From: Monocercomonoides exilis
Taxonomy: Eukaryota; Preaxostyla; Oxymonadida; Polymastigidae
Length of the DNA: 64,000 nt
Assembly (NCBI GenBank): GCA_001643675.2
Contig: LSRY02000015.1
Span: forward strand, 822,001 to 886,000
Direction of reading: 5' to 3'
Part shown: positions 46,807 to 59,553 of the stretch, piece after piece
Layout: the number at the start of each line of letters is the position of its first letter
Position numbering within the stretch: the stretch's first letter is position 1
Notes under the pieces: model-generated
Databases searched by the model: none
Told to the model about the DNA's origin: nothing
The model's input: only the letters and a program-made list of their open reading frames with translations
Program-made: the position numbers and the translations under genes

Positions 46807-49800
46807 TTAATCTTTAACTTCCGCGAAAAATTCACGAAATGTCATTAATCCAACCCCGTTTCGCTCCTGAGCCATTTCTCTTAAATGAACAAAACATGAT
46901 ACTCGAACGCCCAACACATATCTCAATGAATTATACACAGAGAAGATGTCCATTTCGCACAAAACGTCAGAAACAGGTGATGATAACTTGGCAGCATAAA
47001 GAGAAGTCAGCGCAGATGATAGATGTGCCTGTGGAGCAAATGTCAGTGACATTTGTGAAGAAGTGTTCGAAGAACAGTGAGCTTTTCCAATGTCAGAAGA
47101 CTTTTATCACTTGAACAATCCATTGGAGATCCGAAAATATAATTTGAAGGCAATGTGATCTTTTGCTCTTTTCTTTTCTGGCGCATTAAAGAATTTGGTG
47201 TTTCAAACCTTGCATTTTGTATTTTTTTCTTCGATTGCTCTAACGATATAAGCTGAAGATAGTGAAAGAAGATCTCAATTTCCTTAAGATGCTCAGCACA
47301 GTTCTCTTTGTTCTGAAGTTGCAACTGCATTCCCAAAGGAGGCAGACGAGCTGCGCTGCCTTGCATGTTCGTTGCTCCTGTTGGAATAAGCCCTTGAATT
47401 CATTGAATATCCTGTGATTGCATAAACACCTGTAGAACTATTCCCTGTTGATAATTCAATTGAACTGAGACTGAACCACAGCCAGAAGAATAGCCAGAAA
47501 ACGTATTCAACAACAGAGGAAGAGTGACGTTCACTCCGCTAACTTCATTTGCATCATTCATCCTTCTTCCTCCAGCACTTCCGTTTCGCGTCTCCCTCAG
47601 CTGCCCCAAGTTCCCTTTGTTCTTTCTTGTTGTTCCTTTCGTGGCAGACGTTGTTGGAGTGAGGTTGTACATCCCAAACGCCTCTCTCTCCTTCTCCTTC
47701 TGCAAAATCCTTATCTTCTGCTCCGCTTTTGCCTGAGCTGCTCCCTCCAGTACCTGCTTCGTGATCTCGTTGAGCTGAATGCAACTGGTCAATGTTCGCG
47801 ATTGTAGTGTTAACGCAGCAACTGCTGAAAGCGTATCAACAGGCTGCCTTGCCAGCGCCAACAGAAACTTCTTCTCTTCGTTTCTCGCTTTTTCCAGGAC
47901 AGGGCGGAACTGCACAAGTCGAGAGGCTATTTGAATGCCCCGTGATTTCGTCATGCGCTCAATGACGCTCACTCTCGGTGGGTGCTTGCGGATGCTTGGT
48001 AGATGCGGGAACTTTCCAGAGAGGAGGAAGAGGAAGACTGAGAAGGCACAGGATAGGTAGAGGAAGTTAGCCCTTTTATTTTTCCCAGTTGAGAGTGCTG
48101 TGTGGAAAGTGAGGCGACGGTGGAGTGATCATCAATGCCGCCTAAGTTAAAGTTGAAGGCAACAACAGAAGATGAAGAAGAAGGTGTACCATTCACAGAA
48201 GATGAACGGCATGTCGAAGGAAAACGATAATACAAAAAGATCTGAAAAACTTTTGAACTTGCTTCAAAATTATTCACAGCAAAAGAAGTGGAAGTATTCT
48301 GATTTTCAATTGAAAATTTCGAGATGGAGGAAGTGAAGATCGCTTTTCTGTTATTGCACTGAAGTGAAGTATCCACAACTTGTGCAGCTATCGGTGCATG
48401 CAGCTCCACAACACACACACATTTCTCTCATTCTGCAATTTTTCCCCTGATCGGCTGAATCGTTTAAACCTGCAACTTGATCAGCGGATGGCTCTCTTTC
48501 CAGTCATGCAGGATCCCTCTCTTCTCTCTTCTCTCATTCGCCCTATTCCGCAGCGCCAGATGCGGTTTTGTGCGCGGACACGCCAGGTGCACCAGCCTCC
48601 GCTCCATGCTCCAACCTGTCACACTCATAAAGTTAATTCGCTCATGCTGCTATAAATATTGCTGAGCAGAAAGAGGAAAAAGAGGAGCCTAGAATTGTTG
48701 TCGATTTTTCATGTACAAGCGGCTCTGCACCTTCCTTCGCGATGAAACCGTCTCCCGCCAGCAGAGCTTGCATTACAGTTTCCATGAATGTGATACCTTC
48801 TGTCCATCACTTCCTTCTCTTAACTGCTCCTCCTCCAACATTCTCGTTTATCTCATTCATTGAACTGTATCCGCTTCCCAACTTTATCTGAAGCAGAACC
48901 AAATGAACTATTTTCATTTGTTTGGAAGCTCCAGAATATCATTTGCTTCCCAAAAGCCGGTGCAATCCCTCTCATAGCAGGGCGCTCAAACAGAGGGAAA
49001 TAAGACGCCTATGCATTCAGCCGCTCCACATCAGTCACGTAGAGTCTATAGTCGATGCTAGTCCCACCTTCGTTCCGCAGCACAATGGACTGCATAGGTG
49101 CATCCACCTCGCCGATGTGTGCATACTCCAGAAAGTGCATCTCTGTCATCTTTGCACCTCGTCCACTCTTTAATGAAACATGCGCATCAATTGGACTCAG
49201 CGAATGGCACGCGATCTTCAAAACGTGTTGCTTCCCTGCGGAGCAGCACCCAAATAGAGAGTCAAACGCAGCAGATTCTGCAACAGACTCAAAAAGGCTT
49301 CTGCGTAGTGCAGGCCATCGTAGCTGTTAATTGTCTCATCAGCAGGTGAAAGCTCGTTTGCAAACACGTGGTTCATCTGGCTCTTAGAAAGATCTATTCA
49401 CGCAATCACCTTCTCCGTGTTGTGAATGTGAACATCCACAACAGCTTCATATGGAATTATCCCCAATCCAGTCGCTACTCATAATGCAGTTTCGTTGTGT
49501 TTGAATTATATTCATAACATTTCTCCGGTTTTTTGCTCTTCTTCCCGACTCTGTAACAATAAAGAAGAAGCAGGAGAAATGCAAACAGATTGAAACGGAC
49601 CGTTAATTCCTCTATCAGCTTTGAATTTCTCTGAACATCCACCTCTTTTGACTTTGTCATTTCAATCACACGCACAACACGGCATGTGTACAATACACGA
49701 AGCACAGGGCGGAAAAACACTTTGAGTCTTTCGTGCGATCTTGTTGAAATGACTTCGCTTTGTGGCAAAACCGATATAATAGGGAGAGTAGTTGAAAGAA

Positions 49801-49960
49801 AAGCAGAAAGAGAAGAAGCAGACGATGATGGCAATAAATCAGCATTGCGTGTTTTGAGAGAAAGGAACGAAGAAGCAGGCAAAGAAGAAGGAGAAAAAGA
49901 AGAAAAAGCAGAAGAAATGGAGGTTAAAAATGATGAAAGATTCATCAAATTATTTGACAT
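46807..49960 (-). pseudogene. Decayed ciliary ASH/MSP-domain protein (HYDIN/CFAP-like)
   Basis: Reading on the minus strand from 49,960 downward, successive frames give pieces typical of ASH (MSP-like Ig) domains of axonemal proteins. Examples are SHERLKVFFRPVLRVLYTC, LDWGIIPYEAVVDVHIHNTE, and HFLEYAHIGEVDAPMQ followed by SIVLRNEGGTSIDYRLYV. Later parts are RGIQIASRLVQFRPVLEKAR and FSVYNSLRYVLGVRVSCFVH. The frame is broken many times. There is an in-frame TGA near 49,408, a frame change near 49,220, another near 47,970, an in-frame TGA at 47400-47402 with coding on both sides, and a frame change near 47,045. Introns with GTTTG donors do not repair these. Assembly indels are an alternative to true decay. 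Confidence 0.6.
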
Positions 49961-50482
49961 AAATGAAGAACATTTTGGAGTGAAAAAGATGAGGAAGAAG
50001 AAGCATTACAGAAGATATGAATCATATTTGAATTTTGTTTACCAAAAGACAAAGTTCCTTTCCAGAAAAATCAAATCAATTAATATTGTCATTCACCCAT
50101 TTCGAATTTTAATTTTTTCGTTGATCGGGAATTTGCAGAATTGATTATTTTTTGACTGTGAATGGTACAAATGATATAAAGAAGAGGTAGATATGCGCAA
50201 AAACGATTTCTGCAAATTCCCTTGTAATTAAAATCTTTCATTGATCAATAAGATCAAAGTGAACATTTTTCAGAATGATTATTTTTTCAAACATTTTATA
50301 ACAAATATTACTAATTAAAAATTTCAATCGATGAAATGAATTTTCATTGTTTATTATTTGTCATTATGGAAAAAAGAATATTTAGAAAAATTTTATCATT
50401 TTCCAGAAAAATAAAAATTTTAAAAAAAATCCTATTTCAACAAAATCATTTTTTAAAATTAACACAAAAATAACTATAATGT
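49961..50482. other. Flank between decayed ASH gene and hAT element
   Basis: AT-rich, no coding signal beyond the antisense of the decayed gene. It ends with the hexamer TAATGT (50477-50482), which recurs beyond the right end of the hAT element. Confidence 0.45.
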
Positions 50483-50500
50483 TTAAGCCTTTGTGACTTA
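50483..50500 (+). repeat. Left terminal inverted repeat of the hAT element
   Basis: 18 bases, perfect inverted match to 58902-58919, preceded directly by TAATGT. Confidence 0.6.
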
Positions 50501-50897
50501 CTGACTTTTAATGATAAAAATTTCGATTCTGACTGACTTTTTCATTTTTTTGAGTCAAAGCAATATTTTTTTTATTTGGAATATATTTTATTCAGTTTGA
50601 AAATTTTTTCACTCATAATATTTTTTTGAATTTCAAATATCCAAATCATAACTTCATGGAAAAAAATTTATTTGAATATTTTGTTAATGATGGGAAATGA
50701 CCAGATCAACAATTAGGGAATTTCCAAGTCAGTGACTTGTTGATCTTTTTGTGTCTCAGTCAAAAAAGTCATGTCAGGGCCCATCATTTTAAACAAGGAT
50801 TCACTAATCAAAGAGTTTCAAGATGCACTAACAGATTCGAAAATTGTTTTATTGTTTTTTATCTTGCATTTTTTGTATAACATTTTTTTATTAGGCT

Positions 50898-53753
50898 ATG
50901 AGTTATTTGAGAAAACTCGATGAATTAAAAAAATACGGATGCAACTTTTTGAATCTCACTCTGATGGAACGAAATGAAAAAGGAGCAGGTTTGCTTGTGA
51001 ATATCTTTTATTTTGATTTACGATAAAAATCATTCAAAGTTTACAAACATCCTGTTAAAGAAAATGAGTTTTTAACAAAAGTCACATTGGAAGTTGTAAA
51101 CGAAAAATTATGGATATCTTACATCCCATCAAACGAATGCGGAGCGCCAGTTAGGGAATATCACAAACAATACCTTTGTCCAAATGCAAGAGGAGATGCA
51201 GTTTGCGGTGTCAGTGGAAGAAAAAAATATGCTGGAATCAAAAATCATCATTGTTCAATTTTTCTAACACAAAATATCACAACTTTCTCACAATTTTCTT
51301 CTGTGATTAAAAATCGTGATGATCCAACCAAAAAATTTGATAATTCAATTAACAACACAAGCACAAATTTGGAATTTCTATTTGCGCAAATTGTGAGTCA
51401 TTGCAACATTTCCATAGCTTCTGCATCGTCGAAAGAATTTAACAATTTCATAACTGCCTTAATAAAAATTTCTCAAGAAAATCCAGACAAACATCCCACA
51501 AAAATATTCCCATATTTAACTAGTAGAAAATTAAGCAGCTTGATTATTTCTCAAAGTGAAATCGCAAAAGAAAAGAGGGCGAAAGAATTATTCGGAAAAT
51601 GCATTTGCGTAATGATGGATGGTGGAATAGTTGGAGGACAAAAATGTACCGTTGTTACAATTGCTCCTCTGTCACTAGAAACTACGACTTTTTTTTGGAA
51701 AGTTTATCCTCCTTGTTTCAATGCTAGTCACTATAGAAAATTAGCCTGGATCATAATAAAAGAATTGGAATCATTACATGCAAGTGTTAGGTGTTTCTGT
51801 TCAGATGGTTTAAAACCTCAGAAAAAAGCACTGGAAAACTTCTCTACATCACTTGAAGAATATGAAGAATCTTTGCTATCAAAAATTAAAGTTGCTCCAT
51901 TTTTTATTTATTGTTCTAACCATCTTTTAAATTTAGTCATAACAAAAGCTTTCACTAAAATTGATTTTCTTAGACAAATATTGAATGATCTTACATATTT
52001 TGCAAAATATGCCCATTCTTCGGCAATCAGAAAGTTACTAAAGCAAAAATGTCCTTCATTTGTTCAAACGAGATGGCTTTGTTTGTACACAATTTGCTCA
52101 TTTATAAGGAAAAACTGCGAGGACATTTTAAAACATTCGTTGATTTCTTCAGATAAAGTGTTAAATTCAGTATTGATGGAATTATTGTTATTTCCTATTC
52201 ATAGGCTTCAACTTTTTTTGGAAAACGATCAAACAAAACTTGGTGAAATTTTCCCTATGATCCTTCAAACAATTGGAATTTTATATGGAATCAAATCCTT
52301 CCAAAGATTCAGATCTTCAAATTGGCAAAATGCAATTACTAATATTCTTGTTCTTATGCATAACCATTTTTTATTTGGAAAAACAGGTGAAATGATATCA
52401 CTGGCACACGCTTTAACACCAGTTGGAATTCAAAAGTTCATAAGAAATGAATTTACAAATTCATTTATTGAAGCAAAACACGTGATAGAAGAATTGGATT
52501 CAAAAGGAGGAGCAGAACATCCTCTCCATTCAATCAGTGAGCATTCAAATTCGGAAAAAACAATTCTTCAACAAGGTCATATTAATGAAGACAATAGATT
52601 AGTTCGAATGAGATATTCCTCGTTTACGCAACAAAAGGAAATTTTATCACACTCAGATTTTTTCAACTCAACAAATTCTTCTTTTTCATCTTCATTGCAA
52701 TCAAATATATCCAATTGTTCTTCTTCCAGTTTGGATAAAAATCAACTTAGTGATATTTCTTCTCCTTTTCTAATTAATACTTTCTCTCCAATTTCTATGA
52801 CACATAATTTCTATTTATCAAATGATAGTTTCAATCTTGCTTTGGAAAGGTTTCATTCATCTGTTAGAGATGAACAGGTCAGCTTTTTCACAATGTCTCA
52901 GAACCTCAATTGCTTTGATGATATGTTTGAAGATAAGAAACTTGATAACGTCTGTGCAGAAATTATCAAACTCCTTCGAATTGCAGATACAGTCGAAAAA
53001 TGTGAAACACCACAGCAAGAAGAACCAAAAACAATAGAGGAATTTGAAAACGAATCGGATGATTTTGAAGAAGACCCTCTTGGAATTTTGTTGGCAGAAA
53101 GAGATTTGAAAGATCCTGATTTTCAAGTAGCTAATATTTTTGATTCAGTCATGAGATCTCCATCTTCATCTTCATCATCTTCATCATCATCATCTCCATC
53201 ATTATCTTCGTCTTGTTCATCATATTTTTTAACATCATCATCAAGATCATCTGACTCATTTTCCGACACGAATGAATCTTCAAATGTTGCAATTGAATCG
53301 GAAGATGATGAAGTTGAATTGCTTTTTGCAAGCAAAGTTTTCGATATTATCTCACCATCTTCGACTGACAAAGAAGACGAAATGTGCCTCAATATATCTT
53401 CATGCATCACCTCAGATTGGTCCAATAGGATGGAAAGAAGGTTTGAAATATTAATAAACTCAGTTTTATTTAAAGAAGATCAAAAGCTGAAAGAGTTGTG
53501 TCTGAAGATATACCAAAGTGAGATGAGTGCATCGCCAAGTTCTGTTGTGGAAGATAATGCTCAAATCTATTATGTAAATTTATCTAAGAAAAGTTTCAAT
53601 CACACCATATATTCGAATATTTGTTTTTCTTTTGTTTCATCACCGTGCAGCGAAGCAAGCTGTGAACGAATTTTCTCGAGGATGAAAAGAATAACTGGAG
53701 ACAACAGACACTCTCTTTCATTCAACACTCTCAACGCATTGCTTTTAATTTAG
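50898..53753 (+). CDS. hAT transposase, intact, two exons
   Basis: A DDE-type cut-and-paste transposase acting in the nucleus on the element's ends. Exons 50898-50988 and 51040-53753 join through a 51 nt intron (GTTTGC...AAAG), giving 934 residues. An N-terminal Cys/His cluster (YLCPNARGDAVC, then KNHHC) could be a diverged BED-like finger. Catalytic-region features are VMMDGG (D224), CFCSDGLK (D286), the hAT motif YCSNHLLNLV, and FVQTRWLCLY with the conserved RW. The C-terminal dimerisation block is PCSEASCERIFS, then MKRITGDNRHSLSFNTLNALLL, with E902 as a candidate third catalytic residue. A Ser/Glu-rich insert precedes that block. There are no internal stops, so the element is young or the gene is under selection. 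The TAG stop sits exactly where hAT proteins end, which supports TAG being a stop codon here. Confidence 0.93.
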
Positions 53754-53928
53754 TTTTTCTTTATTCATTTTTTGCAATTTTGTTCATCTAAGTATTTTTA
53801 GACACATTTCATTTAATGAAACTTTCAAATAAATCTCAATAAATAAGGAAAAAAAATACATTATCTTTTTCATAAGAACAATTATGAAATGAACACAATA
53901 AATAGAAATAACAATAAAACTATTTTCT

Positions 53929-56401
53929 TTGAACAATCCACTTCAATTTTTATCTCCTCCTCCTCCTCCTCCTTTTTCTCTTTTCTCTTCTTCTTCTTCC
54001 GATGCGAAGAAGAAAAAGGAGAGCAAACGAAGCAGCACATCTTCACTGGGTGTGGATGCTAACTCCTTCGTATATTTAGCAAAAGCTGTTGATTTCTCCA
54101 TTGTTTTCCTCACTTCTTCTCTTCTGACAATCGAAGCATTGTCCACACAGAAACATGCAGATGTTGCTGAAGTCAGCAGAATTTACGTGGCTCTGCTGCC
54201 ATTCGTGTTGTCCATTGCTAATTAATCAGAAGATGATGAAGTTTTGAATTCATCCTTTGGAAGGTGTGGGGGAGAGAAGAGGGTTCAAATAGGGAAGAAG
54301 AGGAGGAGGAGGAGGAAGAAGAAGAAGGAGAAGGAGAAAGAGAAGAGTTATTATTATTGCTACAACCACTCAAACACCATACGGCATAATCTCTGAGAGT
54401 TTTGTGTGATTGATCAAACATCTGCACACACCTTCCGCACATCTGCCTCCAGTGCTGTTAGCGATGCTCTTTCCTCCTTCGTCTTCTGCGTCTCACAAAT
54501 CAGCATCGTCCTCTACTCCTTCTGCAAAGAAAGAACAGCTTCCTCTCTTTTCCTCTCGCTCAAGCGCTGTTTGTCGCAATATCCACTTCTCTTTGACATC
54601 CTCACTGTTGGCAGGCAAAGTTATTTGCTCACAAAATATTTGCCTTCTTCTTCGCTTCGCTTGGCTCGTGTGTTTGCATTCTCTTCAGATGTGCATAGTT
54701 TCCTCTGGGATGTGAAGAAGTGCTGCTCGGTTTTTGGTGATTCTTCTAATGTTTCCTCTTCTTCATCTTCTTCTTCTTCCTCTACTGCTTCTTCAAAAGC
54801 ATTGTCATCCTCATTTTCCTCTTCTCCATCTCCATCATCGTCATCTTCCTCCTCTTCGTCCTCTTCTTCTTCTTCTTCATTTATTCTTCCTCGTCTCCAT
54901 CACACAACAAGATTTGAAGCACAAAATGAAACGTTGTTTGAAATGTGTTCAGAAGAAATGTGGAACAATCGATCTGAAAGTGAAGCTTATAACATTGTGA
55001 ATGCAAATAACAACAAAAATACAAACAAAAGCATTTTTAATTCTTAATCATTAACTGATTCATCATCATCATTTTCTTCTTCTCTGTTTTCTTCTTTATC
55101 TCATTCATCATCCAGCAGTTCCTCCTCTTCATCTTCTCAAATATCCAACAGCAACAACAAAAACAATAACAACTTCAAAATTGTCCTGCCACATCCACAA
55201 AAAAGCCTTCCCCCTCATTCTTCACAATCTTCTTCTCTTCTTCCTTCTTCTTCTTCTTTTTCACTTTCTCCTTTTCCATCTCCATCTTCTCTTCTCCTCT
55301 CCTCCCACCCTCTTTGCACCCAATCCCATTCAACTCTTCCTCCTCCTTTGCCTTTCCCTTCCCTCCAGCCCCTTCATCCAAGCGAACCTCCTTCCACTTC
55401 CAGTCTTCAAGAGCTTTAATCTGCTTTCTTCTTCATTTTGGAGCAGCTCAACAACTTCTCGTTCAATGAAATGCCATCAAAAGAAGAAGCCAGCCGCGAA
55501 AGCGCGGAGAGTGTGATGCTTCTCCTTCAGCAGCTCTTCTTCATCGTCCCAGAGAAAGTGGATGTGAAGATTTCGTGTGGAAGCAACTGCACTTCCCCTC
55601 TGAATGTGCAGATCGAATACAACAAACAGGAACTGAGTGTGGAGTACTACTCACAGCTCAGTCTGTTCTGGGAAGCAGCTGAAAGAGAAGAAATCTCATT
55701 CACATCGCCAACATCGATGGAGTGTAGATTGTTTTCTGAGCTTCTTGTGCACTTGTTCTTTGCCGTGATGAAAGTGATGCATCATCCCGCGTCTCCAGAA
55801 AGTGTCGTGTTAGAGATGTATTCACATTATCAATCGATAAGAGCATACCCAAAACAGGTGAAGCAATTGCTTAGACTGAGCAGCATTCTCCATTCGCCTT
55901 TGCTTGCAAAGCATGTACCTTTGTTAGCATTGACACTGTCATCTTCCTCATCTTCTTCTTTCTCCTCTTCTTCCTCTTCCTCTTCCTCTTTCTCCAACAA
56001 TCACCTCCTCCACCACAACTTCCCAGCCACTCGCACCGATCTCTTCGAAGCAGCAACAGACATGTCCTTCAAATTCATCTCTCTCTCTCTTTCAATTCCT
56101 TTGTGAAATCGCGTCTCAGCTTCGTATTCTAGTTCCTCTTATCCCTCTCCTCTGACATTTCAGTAGCTTTTCTCCTCGCCCCATCCCTTCTCCCTTGTGA
56201 TGCGGCATTCAATGATGAGATTCCTTCTTCTTCGAAACAGCCAGCGAGTCTAGTCATCAACAAAGTGTTTGAATATCTCAAAACAATGGTCAATGAAGTG
56301 GTGGAAGATGCAGCTCAAGCTAATTCTTCCTCTTCTTCCTCATCTTCCCATGACAACTCCAATCCCCACCTCCCCCAGCTCCCTTCTATCTGCGCTGCCT
56401 C

Positions 56402-56435
<34 letters not shown>

Positions 56436-56974
56436 CTCTCTCTTCTTTCGTCCAGCTCCACATCTCCCACACACTCCAGGGTTTTCTTCCTCCTCTCTTC
56501 ACTTTGGCTGATATTCTTACTTTTTGCAATGGCCTTATGCTTCTTTTCTTCCCCACCTCCATCGTTAATAACTTGAAATTCCTTCCTCATTCTGTTTCAG
56601 AAAATGCGTTTTTAACTGATGCTGATGATGATGAAGCTAATTTGCCACACAAATATAAAAAACTTCCTTTTTCTCCGTCTGCTGAGCCGGCAAAGATGAA
56701 CATGTTGATTCAAGTCAGCTCTCCTCTTTCTCTCTGCAACAGCTTCTTTACCTTCATCGATTTTAAATCTGTTCTTTCTTTTTCTTCTCCTTCTAATTCC
56801 TTTTTGTCTTCTTCCTCCTCCTCCTCTTCTTCTTCTCACTCTTCTTCCTCTTCTTTTTCCTCCTCCTCTTCTTCTTCTAATTCTTCTTATTCTTTCCACT
56901 CAGCACAAAACAAACAACTTTCTTGCCCAACTTCTTCATCGAATTTGCCTTTTTCTTCAATTACTGTCAAATGA
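53929..56974 (+). pseudogene. Decayed Ser-rich gene inside the hAT element
   Basis: Plus-strand coding-like segments in changing frames: 53929-54225, 54406-55047, about 55063-55420, 55438-56106, about 56164-56576 and 56504-56974. They show non-repetitive pieces such as VYLAKAVDFSIVFLTSSLL, SLFLSLKRCLSQYPLLFDIL, KVDVKISCGSNCTSPLNVQI and VFEYLKTMVNEVVEDAAQ, separated by long Ser runs. Stops and frame changes between them are not removed by plausible introns; several segments meet without GT...AG borders. I recognise no family. It looks like one large Ser-rich protein gene, similar in style to the host genes in this window, now broken. Confidence 0.55.
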
Positions 56975-56988
56975 TCAACTGATATTTT

Positions 56989-58080
56989 CTACTGCTCCAC
57001 ATCTTCAGTTATTTCAATTTGACTTTTCACTGAAGAAATACTCAAACACTCATATTCTTTTCCTGCTGTAACATTCTTATTTCTCGCGTATTCCAATGTT
57101 GCACAACAGGCACGCAAAATGAAAGCTTTGTTCAGCATTTGTGAAAGGCTCCTCTCTGAAAAAATCACTTTCCATGTCTCCGCCTTCACAAACCTCAGCC
57201 CACTCATCCCAAGCGCCTTTACAACCAGCAGCTCCATCGCGTCTTCCAGCTTCCCCTGGTTCTCTTTGATTCTCTCCACAAACTCTCTGTATGTTGTTGG
57301 ATACACGCCTTTTGCCTCATTCCCATCGCCCTCCTCTCTTCCTCCATCTTCCTTTCCCTCTTTTTCTCCCTCTTTTTCTCCCTCTTTGCCTCCCCTTTCT
57401 CCTTCCTCTGCTTCTTCCCGCTCCTTCAGCACATCCAGCACAATCGCTGCTGGTGAGAGAGCCACATCCTCCATCCTCAGCCCCGCCACATCCAGCCCCT
57501 TCTCCACAATCTCCCCCACTTCACACGCTGCAACCCCTCCCCACATCACTTCATCGTCCAGCTTCATATCCACATGCCTTGACTGAGGAGATAGCGACAC
57601 CAGCCTCATTATTTCTGATGGCAGCAGCGAACGAACAAACAAATCGTTGATCGCTGTGAACTCATTCACATCTTCCTAAACTAAGATCAACTTGCTCCCC
57701 AACTTCTTTCTCACTGATGTTGCAAGTGAGTGGAGCGGCACCACCAGCGGAACGGAAAGCATCTCTGAAAGAACCACATTTTGTGTACACACAACACCAC
57801 CATATAGCGCAGCTTGCTGTGCCTCAGCATATCCCTCGAAGTGTCTGCAGCGCTCTCAGAAACAGCTTCTTGTGTTTGCATTTTCTTTAGCTGCCTCTCG
57901 ATCTCTTCCATTGCTGCCCCCTATGTGTATGATGCAGCCACCGCCGAGGCAATCGAAGTGCCAATTGCAGGCTCAGATGAAGATGAAAATATTTTGTCAT
58001 CTTTTGCTGCCTTCTTATCTTCGCTTCTCCGCCTCCAGAATGGGAAAGTTGATAAAGAATACAAAAGATGCTGAACAAAG
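56989..58080 (-). pseudogene. Decayed minus-strand gene inside the hAT element
   Basis: The frame 57669-56989 encodes 226 residues with clear protein character (LVVKALGMSGLRFVKAETWK, MLNKAFILRACCATLEYARN) and an acidic/Gly insert. Upstream the same protein seems to continue in other frames (AEAQQAALYGGVVCTQNVV, then MLSVPLVVPLHSLATSVRKK), broken by a stop near 57,675 and by frame changes. The family is not recognised. It converges on the decayed Ser-rich gene 14 bases away. Confidence 0.5.
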
Positions 58081-58901
58081 AGACTTCTGCTTCACATAGG
58101 CAGCCAAATGAATCTTCTTTGAGAAAAGTTATATAACAAGTTGGCAGCTCCTTATGAAATGCTAAGATAATATCTTCATTTGAAAAAAGATGTCGATTTG
58201 TTCAAAAAACCGATCATTTTTGAGCTATGGAACAAGAAGGAGCTGAATTTCTTTGAACGATAAATTGAAACTAGCAGATGAAAAATGAAAATAAAAATAG
58301 ATGGATTAGCGAAAACAACAAAGTTTATTAAAGAAGATTGCGTCTCATAAAAGAGATATAAGTGCTATTTTGAATTGATAATAAAAGAGCATTTCTGCGG
58401 GAAAATGGACAAAACATTTAATTTTTTAATCAAAAATTCTTTTATTGTTCCACATGCTTTTGTTTTTGAATGTTGTCCAACAACAATAAGCAATGAAATG
58501 TTGAATTTTTCTCAATCTTAAATATCATAAAAAAAAGTATTCCAAGATTAGCAGTTTTTTCAAATGTTACACAACAAAGAAGTTTGTTTAAAAGAAAGAA
58601 AGCATTTAAAAAATCAGAATGAATTATCAAACGGATGAAATGAAAACAATGAAATAAAAACAAATTGTCAGTTTGTACAAAATGGCTAGAAATCAACAGT
58701 TTTAAGAAGTAAAAAGACAAAAATGTTAAAATTGAATATGATATAATGCTAATTTTGAATTAATATCACAGTATTAGCGAAGAGAAATCTTCTTTATATA
58801 TTTTTCTCTCTATATTATGGTACCGGAATGATCATAATCTGTTGATCTTTTTTGATCAATTATCAATAAGTCACTGACTGACTTGAAACAAAATTTCATC
58901 T

Positions 58902-58919
58902 TAAGTCACAAAGGCTTAA
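58902..58919 (-). repeat. Right terminal inverted repeat of the hAT element
   Basis: 18 bases, perfect reverse complement of 50483-50500, followed directly by TAATGT (58920-58925). Confidence 0.55.
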
Positions 58920-58925
58920 TAATGT

Positions 58926-59553
58926 TCATTAAAATTTTGATTAAAACAGTAATGCTGATTTTTTGTTTCACAAGTGACATTTTTTATTTTTTTAAAGAAA
59001 AATTTTAATTTTGTTGTTAAATGTTATAATTATTTCAGATGATGAGGAAAAAGAAATAAGAATTATGTCAGTTCAGATTTGTTGGCTAATTTTAGAAAGA
59101 TAATTTTGAATAACAATAATTCATTTTTGGAAGCTCTTTAAATATTTTATTTGGGACATAATATTTGACTTCAGGCATTCTCATTGAAAAATTATGCATC
59201 AAAGATGATCTTTTTGTGATCAAAAAAATTTAAAAAAAATGGGTTTATTTTTTGTAATACATGTGATGTCACACAACATGATGTTATTATATCTATGATA
59301 TTTGCTTGCAGATAAGAAAATCAAATTTATTTTGAAATCTTGTTGAGTTTCGAAATGTTATAAGTGAAACAATTTTTACATGCTTTGTGCATAAAAAGCT
59401 TGAAAGTCCGTATTTTCCCCCATTTGTCAATTTTTCTTTAATTAAACACAAAACCAAAAAAATTTTTTTTTAAAAAAAGAATTATTTATTAAAACAACAG
59501 CATATCAATTTCCAATACCATCAAACCATTATAAAAATACTTTCAAAATTAAA
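58926..59553. other. AT-rich flank before the USP-DDE gene
   Basis: No coding sequence or repeat was recognised. It must contain the promoter of the gene starting at 59554. Confidence 0.5.

Larger units (their letters stand above)
50483..58919. mobile_element. hAT-superfamily element, 8.4 kb, with TIRs and 6 bp direct repeats
   Basis: A perfect 18 bp terminal inverted repeat, TTAAGCCTTTGTGACTTA, lies at 50483-50500 and inverted at 58902-58919. It is flanked outside by the direct hexamer TAATGT (50477-50482 and 58920-58925), as for a hAT subgroup with 6 bp duplications. Subterminal TGACTT/AAGTCA words cluster inside both ends. The left third holds an intact hAT transposase (50898-53753). The rest (53.9-58.1 kb) holds two broken genes of host appearance. 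Either the element captured host DNA, or the right TIR belongs to a different copy and the true right end lies nearer 53.9 kb; I found no better inverted partner there. Confidence 0.55.

Noticed and set aside
53149-53331. Met-rich ORF antisense to the hAT transposase
   Set aside because: A shadow of the Ser-repeat insert in the transposase.
53929-56974. An intact multi-exon Ser-rich gene
   Set aside because: I tried joining the segments by introns; phases and GT...AG borders do not work at several junctions, so decay (or assembly error) is more likely.
50483-58919. piggyBac element, because the inverted repeats begin TTAA
   Set aside because: The enclosed transposase is clearly hAT by its C-terminal dimerisation block, and the outer TAATGT direct repeats fit a 6 bp duplication better than TTAA.
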